46,377 bases of DNA from Rubritepida sp. (GCA_028291455.1 JAQGHY010000073.1:1-46377), one strand, 5' to 3'. Positions 1-9,538 are shown, counted from the stretch's first letter. The notes: generated from the sequence alone by a model not told the origin. A program made the numbers and translations.

Positions 1-1095
1 GATTTCCCGCTCCACATCACGCAGCCAGGCACGTTGCTCGGCATCGCAGAGTGTGATGGCGAAGCCGCTGCGGCCGGCGCGGCCAGTGCGGCCTATGCGA
101 TGGACATAGCTTTCCGGCAGGCTCGGCAGGTCATGGTTGAAGACATGCGTCACCGTGTCGACGTCGATGCCGCGGGCCGCGATATCCGTCGCCACCAGGA
201 CCTGCACGGTTGCGGCGCGGAAGGCGTCCAGCGCGCGCTCCCGCTGGCTCTGCGACTTGTTGCCGTGCAGGGCCTCGGCCGTGATGCCCGCCTCGGTGAT
301 GAAGGCGCAGACTTCGTTGGCGATGTTCTTCTGCAGGGTGAAGACCACGGCCTGGCCGATCCCCGGGGTCCGCAGCAATGCCAGCAGCGCAGTCTTCTTG
401 TCAGCCGCATCTACGAACATGACCGACTGCTCGATCCGGTCGACCGTGGTCGAGGGCGGGGCGATCTCGACCCTCGCCGGATCGCGCAGCAGGCTCTCGG
501 CCAGCAATGCGATGGATTTCGGCATCGTTGCCGAGAACAGCAGCGTGTGCCGGTCCTTCGGCAGCGTCGCGACGATGCGCTCGATCGGCTTGGCGAAGCC
601 CATATCGAGCATCTGGTCCGCCTCATCCAGCACCAGCGCCTCAAGCTGCGACAGGTCGCAAAGGCCCTGGTTGATCAGATCCAGCAACCGCCCCGGCGCG
701 GCCACGATGATATCCACGCCAGTCTTGAGTGTATTGACCTGGTGGAACTGGCTGACGCCGCCGAAGATCGTGGTAACGCTCGGCTGCAGGTGGCGTCCGA
801 AGCTCTCGAAGGCGCTGGCGATCTGGGAGACCAGTTCGCGCGTGGGAGCCAGGACCAGGACGCGGGCGCCGCCCTTTGGCGCCGGACGCGGAGCCGCTGC
901 GAGGCGATGCAGCAGCGGCAGCGCGAAGGCGGCGGTCTTGCCTGTGCCGGTCTGGGCCATGCCCAGCAGGTCGCGGCCCTCCAGCAGCATTGGGATCGAC
1001 CGGGCCTGGATCGGGGTGGGCGTGGAATAACCTTCCTCGGTCAGCGCGCGCAGCAGGGGCGGCGCGAGGCAGAGGTCGGCGAAGGTCATGGTCAT
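1..1095 (-). CDS. DEAD-box ATP-dependent RNA helicase, RhlE-like (3' end beyond window)
   Basis: It unwinds RNA duplexes using ATP in the cytoplasm, with likely roles in ribosome assembly or cold adaptation. Translating the minus strand from ATG at 1095 gives 365 codons open to the window edge. The helicase motifs appear in order: Q motif (TPIQ, about residue 27), Walker A AQTGTGKT (47-54), PTREL, DEAD within VLDEADQMLDMGF, SAT (FSATMP), and the C-terminal HRIGRTGRAGR. A second in-frame ATG lies at 1089. The C-terminal tail, which separates RhlE, SrmB and DbpA types, lies outside the window, so the subtype is inferred from the short N-terminus. Several long reading frames on the opposite strand are artefacts of GC-rich codon use. 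Confidence 0.93.
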   Translation of the reverse strand, partial: MTMTFADLCLAPPLLRALTEEGYSTPTPIQARSIPMLLEGRDLLGMAQTGTGKTAAFALPLLHRLAAAPRPAPKGGARVLVLAPTRELVSQIASAFESFGRHLQPSVTTIFGGVSQFHQVNTLKTGVDIIVAAPGRLLDLINQGLCDLSQLEALVLDEADQMLDMGFAKPIERIVATLPKDRHTLLFSATMPKSIALLAESLLRDPARVEIAPPSTTVDRIEQSVMFVDAADKKTALLALLRTPGIGQAVVFTLQKNIANEVCAFITEAGITAEALHGNKSQSQRERALDAFRAATVQVLVATDIAARGIDVDTVTHVFNHDLPSLPESYVHRIGRTGRAGRSGFAITLCDAEQRAWLRDVEREI

Positions 1096-1552
1096 GGTTA
1101 AGCGGCGCCTCCGGCGCTCAATAAGGCTGCGCCGATTTGGGCTTCGCTGGTGTGGAAGGTGCGGCTTTACGGGCGATGCTGCACTGCGTCAATGCGGGGA
1201 GCAGGGCCAGTGGGGTCTGGACTCGGCATGACCACCTTTGCGCGGAGGTGCGGCATCATGTCGTTCCCATTCGAGGTCGGCAGGGCAGCGTTGCATCGAG
1301 GCCCAGAAAATTGTCGCTGAGGAGGAGGCCGCAGAGCCCGCCCTGCAGCATGACGCGCTCGACGCCGAGAACGCGGCGGCTCAGTTGCTGGGTGAGGTTT
1401 CCCTGCTGCCCGCGCCTGAGGCAACCCTGGAACGAACGCGGTGAACAATCTTCAGCGGAGCTGACGATGTAATCCGACCGGGAGAAGATTAATCGCAACG
1501 CCTCATACATCGGCTTTACCCTCTAACCGCTTGCGAAGAGGAAAGGGCTGCG
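1096..1552. other. intergenic, no confident gene
   Basis: The 457 bases between the divergent helicase and cytochrome genes hold only short overlapping frames on both strands. One plus-strand frame (1238-1444) has an acidic, alanine-rich product, but it shows no ribosome site and no family I recognise. The promoters of both flanking genes should lie here. Confidence 0.4.
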
Positions 1553-2422
1553 ATGACCAAGCTGCTAAGGTTCGCGCCCATCCTTCTGGCCGCTTGCTTA
1601 GCCGCGCCACCGGCATCCGCGCAGAGCCGGGCCGATCTGCTGGAACGTGGCCGTTACCTAGGCGAAACGGTCACATTTTGCGGCGCCTGCCACAACACCT
1701 TTGATCGGGGGATGCAGCCTGTTGAGGGCATGACGCTCGCAGGTGGGCGCGTCTTCGAGGAGCGCGGTCTTCGTGCCGTCGCCGCTAATATCACCCAGGA
1801 TCATGAGACGGGGATCGGCAGTTGGACCGACGTGCAAATCGCTGCGGCAATCCGGGACGGACACCGACCAGACGGCTCGCTCATCGGTCCACCGATGCCG
1901 GTCGAGAGCTACCGCGGCATCTCCGATCGCGACCTTGCAGCGCTCGTCGCTTGGCTGCGGACCGTGCCGCCCGTCAGGCACGCCGTGACGGAGCGGTCCA
2001 GGTATCCCTCTGCCCTCACGCCGCTTGGCCCACCGATCGTATCCGTCCCTGAACCAGCAAGCGACGATCCTGTGGCACGCGGCCGCTACATCGCCGTGAA
2101 CCTGGCGCATTGTATGGACTGCCACTCAGCGCAGCTCTCGGAGGGGCGCGCGGATCCGAATGGTCGTGGTGCCCGCGGCTTGGTGCTGGAGGGGCCATGG
2201 GGCGCGGTGCAGGCGGCTAATATCAGTAGCCACCCGACCGAAGGCATCGGTCGCTGGACCGACGAGCAAATCCTTGGCGCAATCACTCGCGGCGTCTCGG
2301 CAGATGGGCGTCGGCTTGCGGCTCCCATGGGTGGCCGCTCACCGATTTGGGCGAGGATGGAGCCAGCGGACCTGTGGGCCATCATCGCCTATTTGCGCTC
2401 ACTCACGCCGCAGGATCGATAG
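1553..2422 (+). CDS. periplasmic diheme cytochrome c
   Basis: A 289-residue exported electron carrier. It has a clear signal peptide (about residues 1-23, ending ASA-Q) and two CxxCH haem-attachment sites, CGACH at 43-47 and CMDCH at 187-191. Each sits at the start of a c-type cytochrome domain, and the repeated pattern (GRY..., ANI..., GIG.WTD.QI..AI) shows the two halves are related. A GAGGAAAG ribosome site lies just before the ATG. This layout is common in cytochrome subunits of membrane-bound alcohol, aldehyde and sorbosone dehydrogenases of acetic acid bacteria. No dehydrogenase subunit is adjacent, so the electron donor is unknown. Confidence 0.9.
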   Translation: MTKLLRFAPILLAACLAAPPASAQSRADLLERGRYLGETVTFCGACHNTFDRGMQPVEGMTLAGGRVFEERGLRAVAANITQDHETGIGSWTDVQIAAAIRDGHRPDGSLIGPPMPVESYRGISDRDLAALVAWLRTVPPVRHAVTERSRYPSALTPLGPPIVSVPEPASDDPVARGRYIAVNLAHCMDCHSAQLSEGRADPNGRGARGLVLEGPWGAVQAANISSHPTEGIGRWTDEQILGAITRGVSADGRRLAAPMGGRSPIWARMEPADLWAIIAYLRSLTPQDR

Positions 2423-2620
2423 CGCACAACTCGTGTGCCCAACCGCGGCAGATAAACCTCGTGCAGGGTGGTTGCGAGGCTACGGTTTGTATCGATGGTG
2501 AAGGCGAGGTCGATTTCCGCGGAGGTGCCGGCCCGCGCCTGGGCCAGCATCGTGGTTTTCTCGAAGCGCACGGTGGTTTAGCCGCGGCAGTGTTCCGAAG
2601 TTTTCTACCAGCGATTCCCC
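2423..2620. other. intergenic between convergent genes
   Basis: About 200 bases separate the convergent cytochrome and Bug genes. A 60-codon minus frame (2389-2571) overlaps the cytochrome stop. It lacks a ribosome site and recognisable features, so I do not call it. Confidence 0.3.
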
Positions 2621-3619
2621 TTAATCCAGCCGTGCCCCCGACTGCTCAACAAGCGCGCGCCACACCGGAGTATCCGTTCGGATCTTGACCGCCAGCGCAT
2701 CCGGGCTCGCCGAGGTCTCCGCCACGAACCCTGCCGTCCGCAGCCTGTCCTGTAGCACGGGGTCGGCACCGGCGGCCCGCACCGCCTCGTTCAGGCGGAG
2801 GATCACCTCCGGCGGCGTCCCCGCCGGTGCCATCACCGCCTCCCACGCTCCGATATCGAGGCCACCAAGGCCGAGGTCCGCGAACTCCGCCATTCCCGGC
2901 ACCGCCGGCAGCACCGGCGCGCGGGCTGCACTGCCGACCGCAAGCGGCAGAACCGCCCGCTGCTCGATGAGCGGCAACAGCCCCGGCACCAGTTCGAACA
3001 TCAGGTCGATGACGCCGGCCTGCAGGTCGGTGACCGCCGGCGCGCCGCCCCGGTAAGCGACGTGCAGTGCTTCGATCCCCGTCGCCTTCTGCACCGCTGC
3101 CATGGTCAGATGAGCGGTGGTGCCCGCGCCGGCCGTACCGTAGCGCAGCCCATCCGGGTTCGCCTTCGCCCAGGCGACCAGGCCGCGGAAGTCGGACCAT
3201 CCGTTCCGCCGCGCGGCGTCGAGATTGACCGCGCAGACGACCGTTCCCGCGCTCGCTTGGCTAACCGGGGCGAAGTCGCGGTCGGGATCGAATGGCAGGC
3301 GCGTGTAGAGCGTCTTGTAGGCGCAGAGTGTGGTCATGCCGATCACGCCGAGCGTGGTGCCGTCCGGCAGGGCCCGCGCCACCGCCTCCGCGCCGACGAT
3401 GCCCGCAGCGCCCGAGCGGTTGTCGACCACCACCTGCTGCCCGAGTTCCGACGCCATGCGCTCCGCATAGAGCCGGCCGACGAGATCGACCGCACCACCC
3501 GCCGGGTAGGGGACGATGAGGCGCACCGGCCGGCCACCGGCGATCGCGGCTGCTCGTGCTGGGGCTGGTGCTGCCAGGGCCAGCCCGGCCAGTGCCAGCC
3601 CGCGTCTTGTCGGCGTCAT
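2621..3619 (-). CDS. Bug/TctC-family extracytoplasmic solute-binding protein
   Basis: A 332-residue periplasmic binding protein of the tripartite tricarboxylate transporter (TctC/Bug) family, which captures carboxylates or other small molecules. The N-terminus has an RR-containing export signal rich in Ala/Leu (residues 1-24). The family hallmarks follow: RPVRLIVPYPAGG, VVVDNRSGAAG, LPDGTTL, YGTAGAGT and HVAYRGGAPA. The ATG is chosen because GGAGG lies 8 bases upstream and because it overlaps the TGA of the upstream aminotransferase as ATGA, implying translational coupling. No membrane subunits TctA/TctB lie in the window. The shared operon suggests that the ligand is linked to amino-acid or keto-acid metabolism. 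Confidence 0.92.
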   Translation of the reverse strand: MTPTRRGLALAGLALAAPAPARAAAIAGGRPVRLIVPYPAGGAVDLVGRLYAERMASELGQQVVVDNRSGAAGIVGAEAVARALPDGTTLGVIGMTTLCAYKTLYTRLPFDPDRDFAPVSQASAGTVVCAVNLDAARRNGWSDFRGLVAWAKANPDGLRYGTAGAGTTAHLTMAAVQKATGIEALHVAYRGGAPAVTDLQAGVIDLMFELVPGLLPLIEQRAVLPLAVGSAARAPVLPAVPGMAEFADLGLGGLDIGAWEAVMAPAGTPPEVILRLNEAVRAAGADPVLQDRLRTAGFVAETSASPDALAVKIRTDTPVWRALVEQSGARLD

Positions 3620-4857
3620 CGTCCATCCTCCGTTATTGCATTCAACCGGGCGGGCAGTGCGGCGATCGCCGCCTCCTCGACGCCGGCGAAGGCCATGCGC
3701 AGGTGGCGCTCCCCGCCCGGGCCGAAGGCGGTCCCGGGCAGCGTGATCACGCCCTGCGTCTGCGCCAGCGTTTCCGCCGCCTGCGCGGCGGAGCGCATCG
3801 CCTCGGGGATGCGGACCCAGGCGAAATAGGCGCCCAGCGCCTCGATGCGCCAGGTCGGCGCCTCCCGCAGCGCGGCGGCAAAAGCAGCGCCGCGGCGCGC
3901 CATCGCGGCCGCATTGTCTTCGCGCCAGACGCGCAATGCCGGAATAGCCCAGGCAAGGGCGACCTGGGGTGGACGCGGCGCGCAGATCTGGATGTTGTCG
4001 ACCGCCTTCATCAGCTGTGCCCGCAGCAACGGGCCGGCGACGACGGCACCGGACCTGTGCCCCGGAATGCCATAGGCCTTGGAGAAGGAGTAGAGCTGGA
4101 CCACATGGTCGCGCCAGCCAGGCTGCGCGAAGAGCCCGTGCGGTGCGCCGGCCCCGGCGGGCAGGAAGTCCCGATAGGTCTCGTCCAGCACCAGCCATAG
4201 TCCGCGGTCGCGGCAGAGCGCGGCGAACCGCGCCACCAGCGCCGGCGGCATGATCGCGCCGGTCGGATTGTTCGGCGTCACGAGCACGATCGCCCGGGTT
4301 CGCGCATCGATCAGCGCCGCCGCCCGGTCTGGATCGGGAAGCAGGCCGTTGCCGGCATCGCAGGGCAGTGGCTGGCTGGCGACACCGCGCAGCGCGAGCG
4401 CCATCGGGTGGTTGAAGAACCAGGGCGCCGGCAGCAGGACAGCGTCGCCCGGCGTGGTGATGGCCGACATGACCAGGGTGAAGCCGAGGTTGGCGCCGGC
4501 GGTGATGGTGACGTCCGCCGCCGCCACGTCGCCGCCGTAGAGGCGCCGGGTCTCGACGGCGAAGGCTTCGCGGAGCGCCGGCTCGCCCTCCAGCGGACCG
4601 TAGCTTGCCAGGGCACGGTCGGCCCCTGCCTTGCCCAGGCGACGCAGCAGGCCCGGGTCCGGCGGCGTGTTGGGGACGCCCTGCGTCAGGTCGATGACGG
4701 GCGCCTCCGCCCGCACGACGTAGCGTTCCGCCCAGGCCCGGGAGGCAGGGATCGGCGGCGCGTCCAGGGCGGTCGCCGTGGGGGCCAGCGGCGGCGGCGC
4801 GTGCAGGGTTCTTAACAGCATGGTAGGCGCAACGCCGTGGCGGTCCGCGGGATGCAT
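3616..4857 (-). CDS. class I/II PLP-dependent aminotransferase
   Basis: A 413-residue fold-type I aminotransferase that moves an amino group between an amino acid and a 2-keto acid using pyridoxal phosphate. Visible elements are the substrate-side loop YGPLEGEPALREA, the cofactor-binding segment VTPNNPTGAI, the Asp/Tyr segment LVLDETYRDFL, and the Schiff-base lysine in SFSKAYGIPGHR (about Lys260). The C-terminus has the usual LPGTAFGPGGERHLRMAFA segment. The start is uncertain: ATG at 4857 has a weak, distant ribosome site, and ATG at 4821 (residue 13) would also give a complete enzyme. Its stop overlaps the start of the downstream Bug gene. Substrate specificity cannot be read from the sequence. 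Confidence 0.9.
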   Translation of the reverse strand: MHPADRHGVAPTMLLRTLHAPPPLAPTATALDAPPIPASRAWAERYVVRAEAPVIDLTQGVPNTPPDPGLLRRLGKAGADRALASYGPLEGEPALREAFAVETRRLYGGDVAAADVTITAGANLGFTLVMSAITTPGDAVLLPAPWFFNHPMALALRGVASQPLPCDAGNGLLPDPDRAAALIDARTRAIVLVTPNNPTGAIMPPALVARFAALCRDRGLWLVLDETYRDFLPAGAGAPHGLFAQPGWRDHVVQLYSFSKAYGIPGHRSGAVVAGPLLRAQLMKAVDNIQICAPRPPQVALAWAIPALRVWREDNAAAMARRGAAFAAALREAPTWRIEALGAYFAWVRIPEAMRSAAQAAETLAQTQGVITLPGTAFGPGGERHLRMAFAGVEEAAIAALPARLNAITEDGR

Positions 4858-4892
4858 CGGTTCAAGCGCGGTCCTGCAACCCCCCTCATCCC

Positions 4893-5536
4893 GTGCGGGC
4901 CATCCCTGAAGTGACGGAGCGCCTTCCCGCGACCTGGAAGCTGAACGGCGATACTCTCAGTCTCGACCTGGGCGGCGGCCAGCCGCGGGCACTGCTGCCT
5001 CGCCGCAATACCGAGCGCTTCAAGGGGCCCAACGATCTCGTTGCCGCTCGCAACGGCGACCTCTACTTCACCGATCAGGATCAGACGGGCCTACATGATC
5101 CGACAGGTCGTGTTTTCCGCCTGACAGCCCAGGGACGCCTCGATTGCCTGTTGGCCAACGGGCCAAGCCCGAACGGACTGACGCTCTCGCCGGAAGAGGA
5201 CGTTCTGTTCGTCGCCATGACGCGGGACAATGCCATCTGTCGCGTCCCGCTTCTCGCCGATGGATCGACCGCCAAGGTCGGGCGCTTCGCCTCCTTCCAC
5301 GGCACCTCCGGTCCGGACGGTATGGCGATGGACAGCGCCGGCCGGCTTTTCGTCGCCCATGCCTCGCTCGGCTGCGTGTTCGTGCTGTCTGCCCAGGCGA
5401 GGTGCTGGCGCGGTTGTGCTCGTGCTGCGGGCATACTGTGACCAATCTGATCCTTTCCGGCCAGCAGGCTCTGATCACGGAATCGCAGACTGGCGCGGTG
5501 CTGGAAGCCGACCTTCGGGAATTATCAATGCCCTGA
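4893..5536 (+). pseudogene. SMP-30/gluconolactonase-like gene, N-truncated and frameshifted
   Basis: This is a remnant of a sugar-lactone hydrolase (six-bladed propeller, SMP-30/gluconolactonase/LRE family). Recognisable segments are RFKGPNDLV with GDLYFTDQ, PSPNGLTLSP, GPDGMAMDSAGRLFVAHA, and then TESQTGAVLEADL. The reading frame switches near 5395 (after VFVLSAQ): the continuation GEVLARL..., which matches the family end, is in another frame, consistent with loss of one base. About 100 N-terminal residues normally found before the GPNDL segment are also absent. It lies between a divergent aminotransferase operon and a Bug gene. Two lesions make a dead gene likely. Confidence 0.8.
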
Positions 5537-5604
5537 TTGCTTCCGACGCGGGCTGCTCGACCTGTATAGGTGACTTTCAGAAAAAGACGTCCAAGGAGGA
5601 AAAG

Positions 5605-6612
5605 ATGTTTGCACAAGGAACGGCGCCCATCGGCGCGTTGCTCCGTCGCACGCTGCTTCGCGCCACAGCGTGCGGGCTGGCCCTACCGGCTCTTGTCTCG
5701 CCCGTTCGTGCCGCGGACTATCCCGCACGTCCGGTTCGTATCGTGGTGCCCTATGCGCCCGGCGGGGCCGTCGACACCTTGGCGCGGCGGATGGCTCAGC
5801 AGCTGACGGTGCGGCTCGGTCAGACCTTCTTGGTAGACAATAAGAGTGGCGCGAGCAGCACCATCGGCACCGCAGAGGTTGCGCGGTCCGCTCCGGACGG
5901 CCTGACCCTACTCGCCGTGGAGAACACCTTCACGGTACTTCCTGCTATCTTCAACACCCTGCCCTTCGACCATGCAAATGGCTTCAGTCCAATCACCGTC
6001 ACGGCTATTTCCCCGGTGCTGCTCATCACGGGGGCTCGGTCCTCATATCGAACGTTGGGCGAGTTGCTGGACGCGGCTAGGCGGCAGCCGGACAAGGTCT
6101 CCTACGGCTCAGGCGGCGTCGGAAGCTCGCTGCATCTATCGGCCGAGCTCCTGCAGCAGGCCACGGGGATCAAGATGTTTCACGTCGCCTATCGGGGCGG
6201 CGGCGACGCGGTGCGGGCAGCACTAACCGGCGAGGTGGATTGTGTACTGACTTCCCCCGGCTCCTCGCTGAGCGGGATCCAGGGCGGGCTGCTCCGCGGT
6301 CTAGCTATCTGTGGTCAGAATAGGGCTGCCAGCCTGCCTGACGTGCCGACCTTCGCCGAAGCTGGTCTGCCGGGCATCGACATCACGAATTGGTCTGGCC
6401 TTGCAGCTCCCCGCGGTACCCCGCAGTCGATCATAGACACGCTCTACCAGGCGATGGTTGCGGCGTTGAGGGATGAGGACATGGCAGGCTTTCTGACGAG
6501 CCTTGCCTCGTCTCCCGGGGGAATGCCTCCAGTCGAGTTCGCGGCGATGATCCGGCGCGAGTCTGAGATCTGGGGAGAAGTGGTGCGACGTGCAGGCATT
6601 GAACGGCAGTGA
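5605..6612 (+). CDS. Bug/TctC-family solute-binding protein
   Basis: A 335-residue periplasmic binding protein of the Bug (TctC) family. The signal segment runs to about residue 37 (VSPVRAADYP). Family blocks are RPVRIVVPYAPGG, FLVDNKSGASS, APDGLTLL, YGSGGVGSSLHLSAELL and HVAYRGGGDAV. The start is fixed by AAGGAGGA 5 bases before ATG at 5605; a longer frame upstream is only the overlapping relic of the lactonase. It follows the broken lactonase gene closely, which may once have been its functional partner. Ligand unknown. Confidence 0.92.
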   Translation: MFAQGTAPIGALLRRTLLRATACGLALPALVSPVRAADYPARPVRIVVPYAPGGAVDTLARRMAQQLTVRLGQTFLVDNKSGASSTIGTAEVARSAPDGLTLLAVENTFTVLPAIFNTLPFDHANGFSPITVTAISPVLLITGARSSYRTLGELLDAARRQPDKVSYGSGGVGSSLHLSAELLQQATGIKMFHVAYRGGGDAVRAALTGEVDCVLTSPGSSLSGIQGGLLRGLAICGQNRAASLPDVPTFAEAGLPGIDITNWSGLAAPRGTPQSIIDTLYQAMVAALRDEDMAGFLTSLASSPGGMPPVEFAAMIRRESEIWGEVVRRAGIERQ

Positions 6613-6781
6613 ATACATGACGCAGGTCCGTCCCAGCGGTCACTAAGGCATCGGGTTAGCATCGTGTTTTTCGGCAATAATGCACCGACGCGATCTATCG
6701 CGATCCGTGTTTCGGAAATCTCCCGAACGGGAGCCGTGGCTTGCCGTCTTCGGGCCTCCCGACAACGTGAGGAGAAAACTT

Positions 6782-7267
6782 TTGCGGACGACTTTTACCC
6801 CAGACGACGTGACGGTTCGCGATGTGTCCCCGACGCCGATTGCGGTCATGGAGCATTGCGGCGACCCGGCGACGATCGGTACCACCATCCAGCGGTTCAT
6901 TGCCTGGCGGCAGGCAGCCGGCCTGTCCCCTAAGACAAACCCGACCTTCAACGTCTTCCATTCCGATCGGCGCACCACGCCCCCGTCCGAATATCGGATG
7001 GACCTATGCGTGGGTACCGAACGACCGATCGAGACAAAGGGGGAGCAAATCAAGGCCGGCATGATCCCCGGCGGGCGCTGCGCGGTGCTGCGCGTCGTCG
7101 GGAATACCGACAATCTGGAGCCCGCCGCGCTCCACCTTTATCGTGACTGGCTTCCGGCCAGCGGCGAGGAAGTGAGGGACTTCCCCCTTTATTGCCAGCG
7201 CCTCGCTTTCTTCCCGGAGGTGCCGGAGCATGAGGCCGTTGCAGAGCTGTTCCTTCCGCTAAAATAG
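6782..7267 (+). CDS. GyrI-like small-molecule-binding domain protein
   Basis: A 161-residue protein made almost entirely of a GyrI/SbmC-type effector-binding fold, the domain found at the C-terminus of AraC- and MerR-type regulators. The pattern VTVRDVSPTPIAVMEHCGD near the start, followed by YRMDLCVG, IPGGRCAVLRVVG and LYRDWLP, fits this family. I choose TTG at 6782 because GAGGAG lies 7 bases upstream; an ATG at 6680 in frame would add 34 residues without known features. No helix-turn-helix is present, so it is either a stand-alone binding protein or the surviving effector half of a regulator. Confidence 0.72.
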   Translation: MRTTFTPDDVTVRDVSPTPIAVMEHCGDPATIGTTIQRFIAWRQAAGLSPKTNPTFNVFHSDRRTTPPSEYRMDLCVGTERPIETKGEQIKAGMIPGGRCAVLRVVGNTDNLEPAALHLYRDWLPASGEEVRDFPLYCQRLAFFPEVPEHEAVAELFLPLK

Positions 7268-7558
7268 CTTTGCACAGCCTGTCCATTCCATCGCCAGCAC
7301 TGCACACACTTTCGTCCAGCACTTTTCCCCTTTCGTGAGTGATCGAATCACTGCTTTGCATGCGTCGACTGTTGTGGTTTGCGGCTCAGCGGCTGCGCCT
7401 GCCGCGGCTATCCGTTTCATGCAACGTAAGCCAGAAACTATCCTAATATTGCAGCCCCGGACGCGAATGCTCACCAACGCTGCTCATGCCCGTCCCCCTT
7501 CTTATCGGACGCGCGGCGCAACACGATGTTGTGCAAATTTAGAGCCACGCGCTGACAG
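7268..7558. other. intergenic between convergent genes
   Basis: No supported gene, hairpin or repeat was seen in these 291 bases. Short frames on both strands lack ribosome sites and family signatures. Confidence 0.35.
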
Positions 7559-8482
7559 CTAGGGACCCCAAGCCATCGGCACCTCGATCCGGTAAAAATC
7601 GATTGCGTTTTGAGAGAAGAGTTTCTCCTGATCAACGCGCGGCAGGTCCGCCACCGATCGCTTAAAGTTGGTGTACAGGTAGTCCCAGCTTCCCTTGAGC
7701 GTATCAGGCGGGACATTCGACGCGAACATGCAGCGATCTACGCCAAAGATCCCGATCGCTTCTCGAATGATCGGCCCATTGTCGGCGATGGTCCAAGGCC
7801 TTCCCGTGACCAAGAGGCCGGAGAGCTTGCAATATACGTTCGGGCTCGCGGCGAGTGCCTGCATGCCGCGCCGCCAAGCGGTAAGTGCCGCCTCGTCCCG
7901 GTCCCACAGGCAGCCGGTATGATTGAGCACGATAGGCAGGCTCGGATAGTACCGGGCGACTTCGGCCGCTTCCTCGAGGTGCCACCAAGGCACGCGTAGA
8001 TCCCAGGAAAGCCCGTATTTCTCCAGCAGGCCCAGCCCTCGCAACCACTTGTCGTTCTGCATCGTGCGGGGCTGGCCGCGGATGCTTTCAAGCGGACCCG
8101 CCGAGGTCACCGGCTTCGAGCGGATTCCACGCACCAGCGCGAAGCCATTCTGCTGCCCGATGATCTCCTCAGCGTCGGGCGTGTCTAGCCAGGCGTGCGC
8201 GACGATAGCATTCGGCATGCCGTGACGCGCGTTGAGCTCCGTGAGCCAGCGTGTCTCGTCGAGCACCTGATCCCGGGCGCATTCCGCCTCGACATGCACG
8301 GTCGCGATGACATTGTGCAGCGCCGTGTCCCGCCGGTACTCGTCGGGCAGATAGGTTCGACAGAAGGCGGAATGGTCGCCGTGGCGCGAGACATACGGTG
8401 CCGTCAGCCATGGGTAGCGAATTGCGCCCTCAAGATCCCATAGATGATGGTGTGCATCCACGATGCGAAGATCGTCTTTCAC
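7559..8482 (-). CDS. amidohydrolase family 2 (TIM-barrel metal-dependent hydrolase)
   Basis: A 307-residue cytoplasmic hydrolase of the amidohydrolase superfamily (COG3618 type, which includes sugar-lactone and pyrone-dicarboxylate hydrolases). The metal-binding HxH sits in IVDAHHHLWD near the N-terminus. Later metal-ligand positions are suggested by IVLNHTG and MFASNVPPD. The last segment keeps the usual spacing, but with Asn-Val where relatives often have Asp-Trp. GTG at 8482 is preferred over TTG at 8506 because GGAG lies 8 bases upstream of the GTG. It is transcribed away from a Bug gene with only 84 bases between the starts, suggesting co-regulated uptake and hydrolysis of one substrate. 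Confidence 0.85.
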   Translation of the reverse strand: MKDDLRIVDAHHHLWDLEGAIRYPWLTAPYVSRHGDHSAFCRTYLPDEYRRDTALHNVIATVHVEAECARDQVLDETRWLTELNARHGMPNAIVAHAWLDTPDAEEIIGQQNGFALVRGIRSKPVTSAGPLESIRGQPRTMQNDKWLRGLGLLEKYGLSWDLRVPWWHLEEAAEVARYYPSLPIVLNHTGCLWDRDEAALTAWRRGMQALAASPNVYCKLSGLLVTGRPWTIADNGPIIREAIGIFGVDRCMFASNVPPDTLKGSWDYLYTNFKRSVADLPRVDQEKLFSQNAIDFYRIEVPMAWGP

Positions 8483-8566
8483 CGCCGCTTCTCCCGCATT
8501 TGGCAACGACTATCCGACGGCCTACCATCTCCGGCAAGGCGCAAGACGCCATTCGGGGAGACGGTC

Positions 8567-9538
8567 ATGCAGCGACGGAGCTTGATTGCGGCGGCGTTGA
8601 CGGGCATCGTCCCGCGTCCAGGAATGGCGCAGGACACGTCCTACCCCGATCGCCCCATCCGGCTGATCGTGCCCTTCCCGGCCGGAGGCGCCACGGACGT
8701 CGTGGTACGCCTCCTTGGCGAACGAATGTCGCAATCCCTGGGGCAGACAGTCGTCGTCGAGAACCGGACGGGCGCTGCCGGCACGGTCGGCGCCGCCGCG
8801 GTCGCCCGGAGCCGGCCTGACGGGTACACCATCCTCGCAGGCTCGCTTGGCAGCAACCTCATCGCTCCTCTGCTAATGCGTGAGCCTCCATTCGACCCCC
8901 TGACCGACTTTGAATTCGTTTCCACCATTGGTACGACACCAACGGCGCTACTCGTTCGCGCGGAAGGGCCAATCAACAGTGTTGGGGATCTGCTGGCGGT
9001 TCTCCGGCGTGAGCCTGGTCGTCACTCATACAGCTCAGCCGGGATCGGTAGCCCCATGCATCTATCGGGGGTCCTCCTCGGCATCGCGTCGCGCACGGAG
9101 GCGGTGCACGTTCCCTATCGAGGAGAGGCGCCCGCAGTGACAGACCTGATCGCCGGGCAGGTGCTGTTCTGTTTCTCACCGTCCTCCTCAGCCGTCGGTT
9201 ATGTCCGCGGTGGACTTGTGCGGGCGCTTGCCGTTGCATCGCGGCAGCGAGTTGAGGGATTGCCCGCGGTTCCCACTATGGCCGAGGTCGGCCTTGCCGA
9301 AGTCGAGGCCTATACATGGCAGGGTCTGTTTGCGCCGCGCGGAACGCCTCGAACGATTGTCGATCGCCTGAATGGCGCACTCCGCACCGCCGCGAGCGAT
9401 CCGGTCGTTCGCGCGCGGGCTAGCGAGATAGGGGTGCCGATTACCGGATCCACGCCAGAAGAATTCCGGTCTGAAATCGAAGCGGACTTCCGGAAATGGT
9501 CGGGCGTCATCGAAACTGCTGGGATCGAGAAGCAGTAG
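8567..9538 (+). CDS. Bug/TctC-family solute-binding protein
   Basis: A 323-residue periplasmic binding protein. It has a short signal peptide (residues 1-22, ending GMAQ) and then the family blocks RPIRLIVPFPAGG, VVVENRTGAAGTVG, RPDGYTILAG, YSSAGIGSPMHLSG and HVPYRGEAPAV. The ATG at 8567 follows GGGGAG by 6 bases. Its start faces the amidohydrolase start across a short shared promoter region, an arrangement often seen for scavenging systems of organic acids. Ligand unknown. Confidence 0.92.
   Translation: MQRRSLIAAALTGIVPRPGMAQDTSYPDRPIRLIVPFPAGGATDVVVRLLGERMSQSLGQTVVVENRTGAAGTVGAAAVARSRPDGYTILAGSLGSNLIAPLLMREPPFDPLTDFEFVSTIGTTPTALLVRAEGPINSVGDLLAVLRREPGRHSYSSAGIGSPMHLSGVLLGIASRTEAVHVPYRGEAPAVTDLIAGQVLFCFSPSSSAVGYVRGGLVRALAVASRQRVEGLPAVPTMAEVGLAEVEAYTWQGLFAPRGTPRTIVDRLNGALRTAASDPVVRARASEIGVPITGSTPEEFRSEIEADFRKWSGVIETAGIEKQ

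Noticed and set aside
34-1124. Long open frames on the plus strand opposite the helicase
   Set aside because: They mirror the GC-rich minus-strand helicase, whose motifs are complete; they have no family signal or ribosome site.
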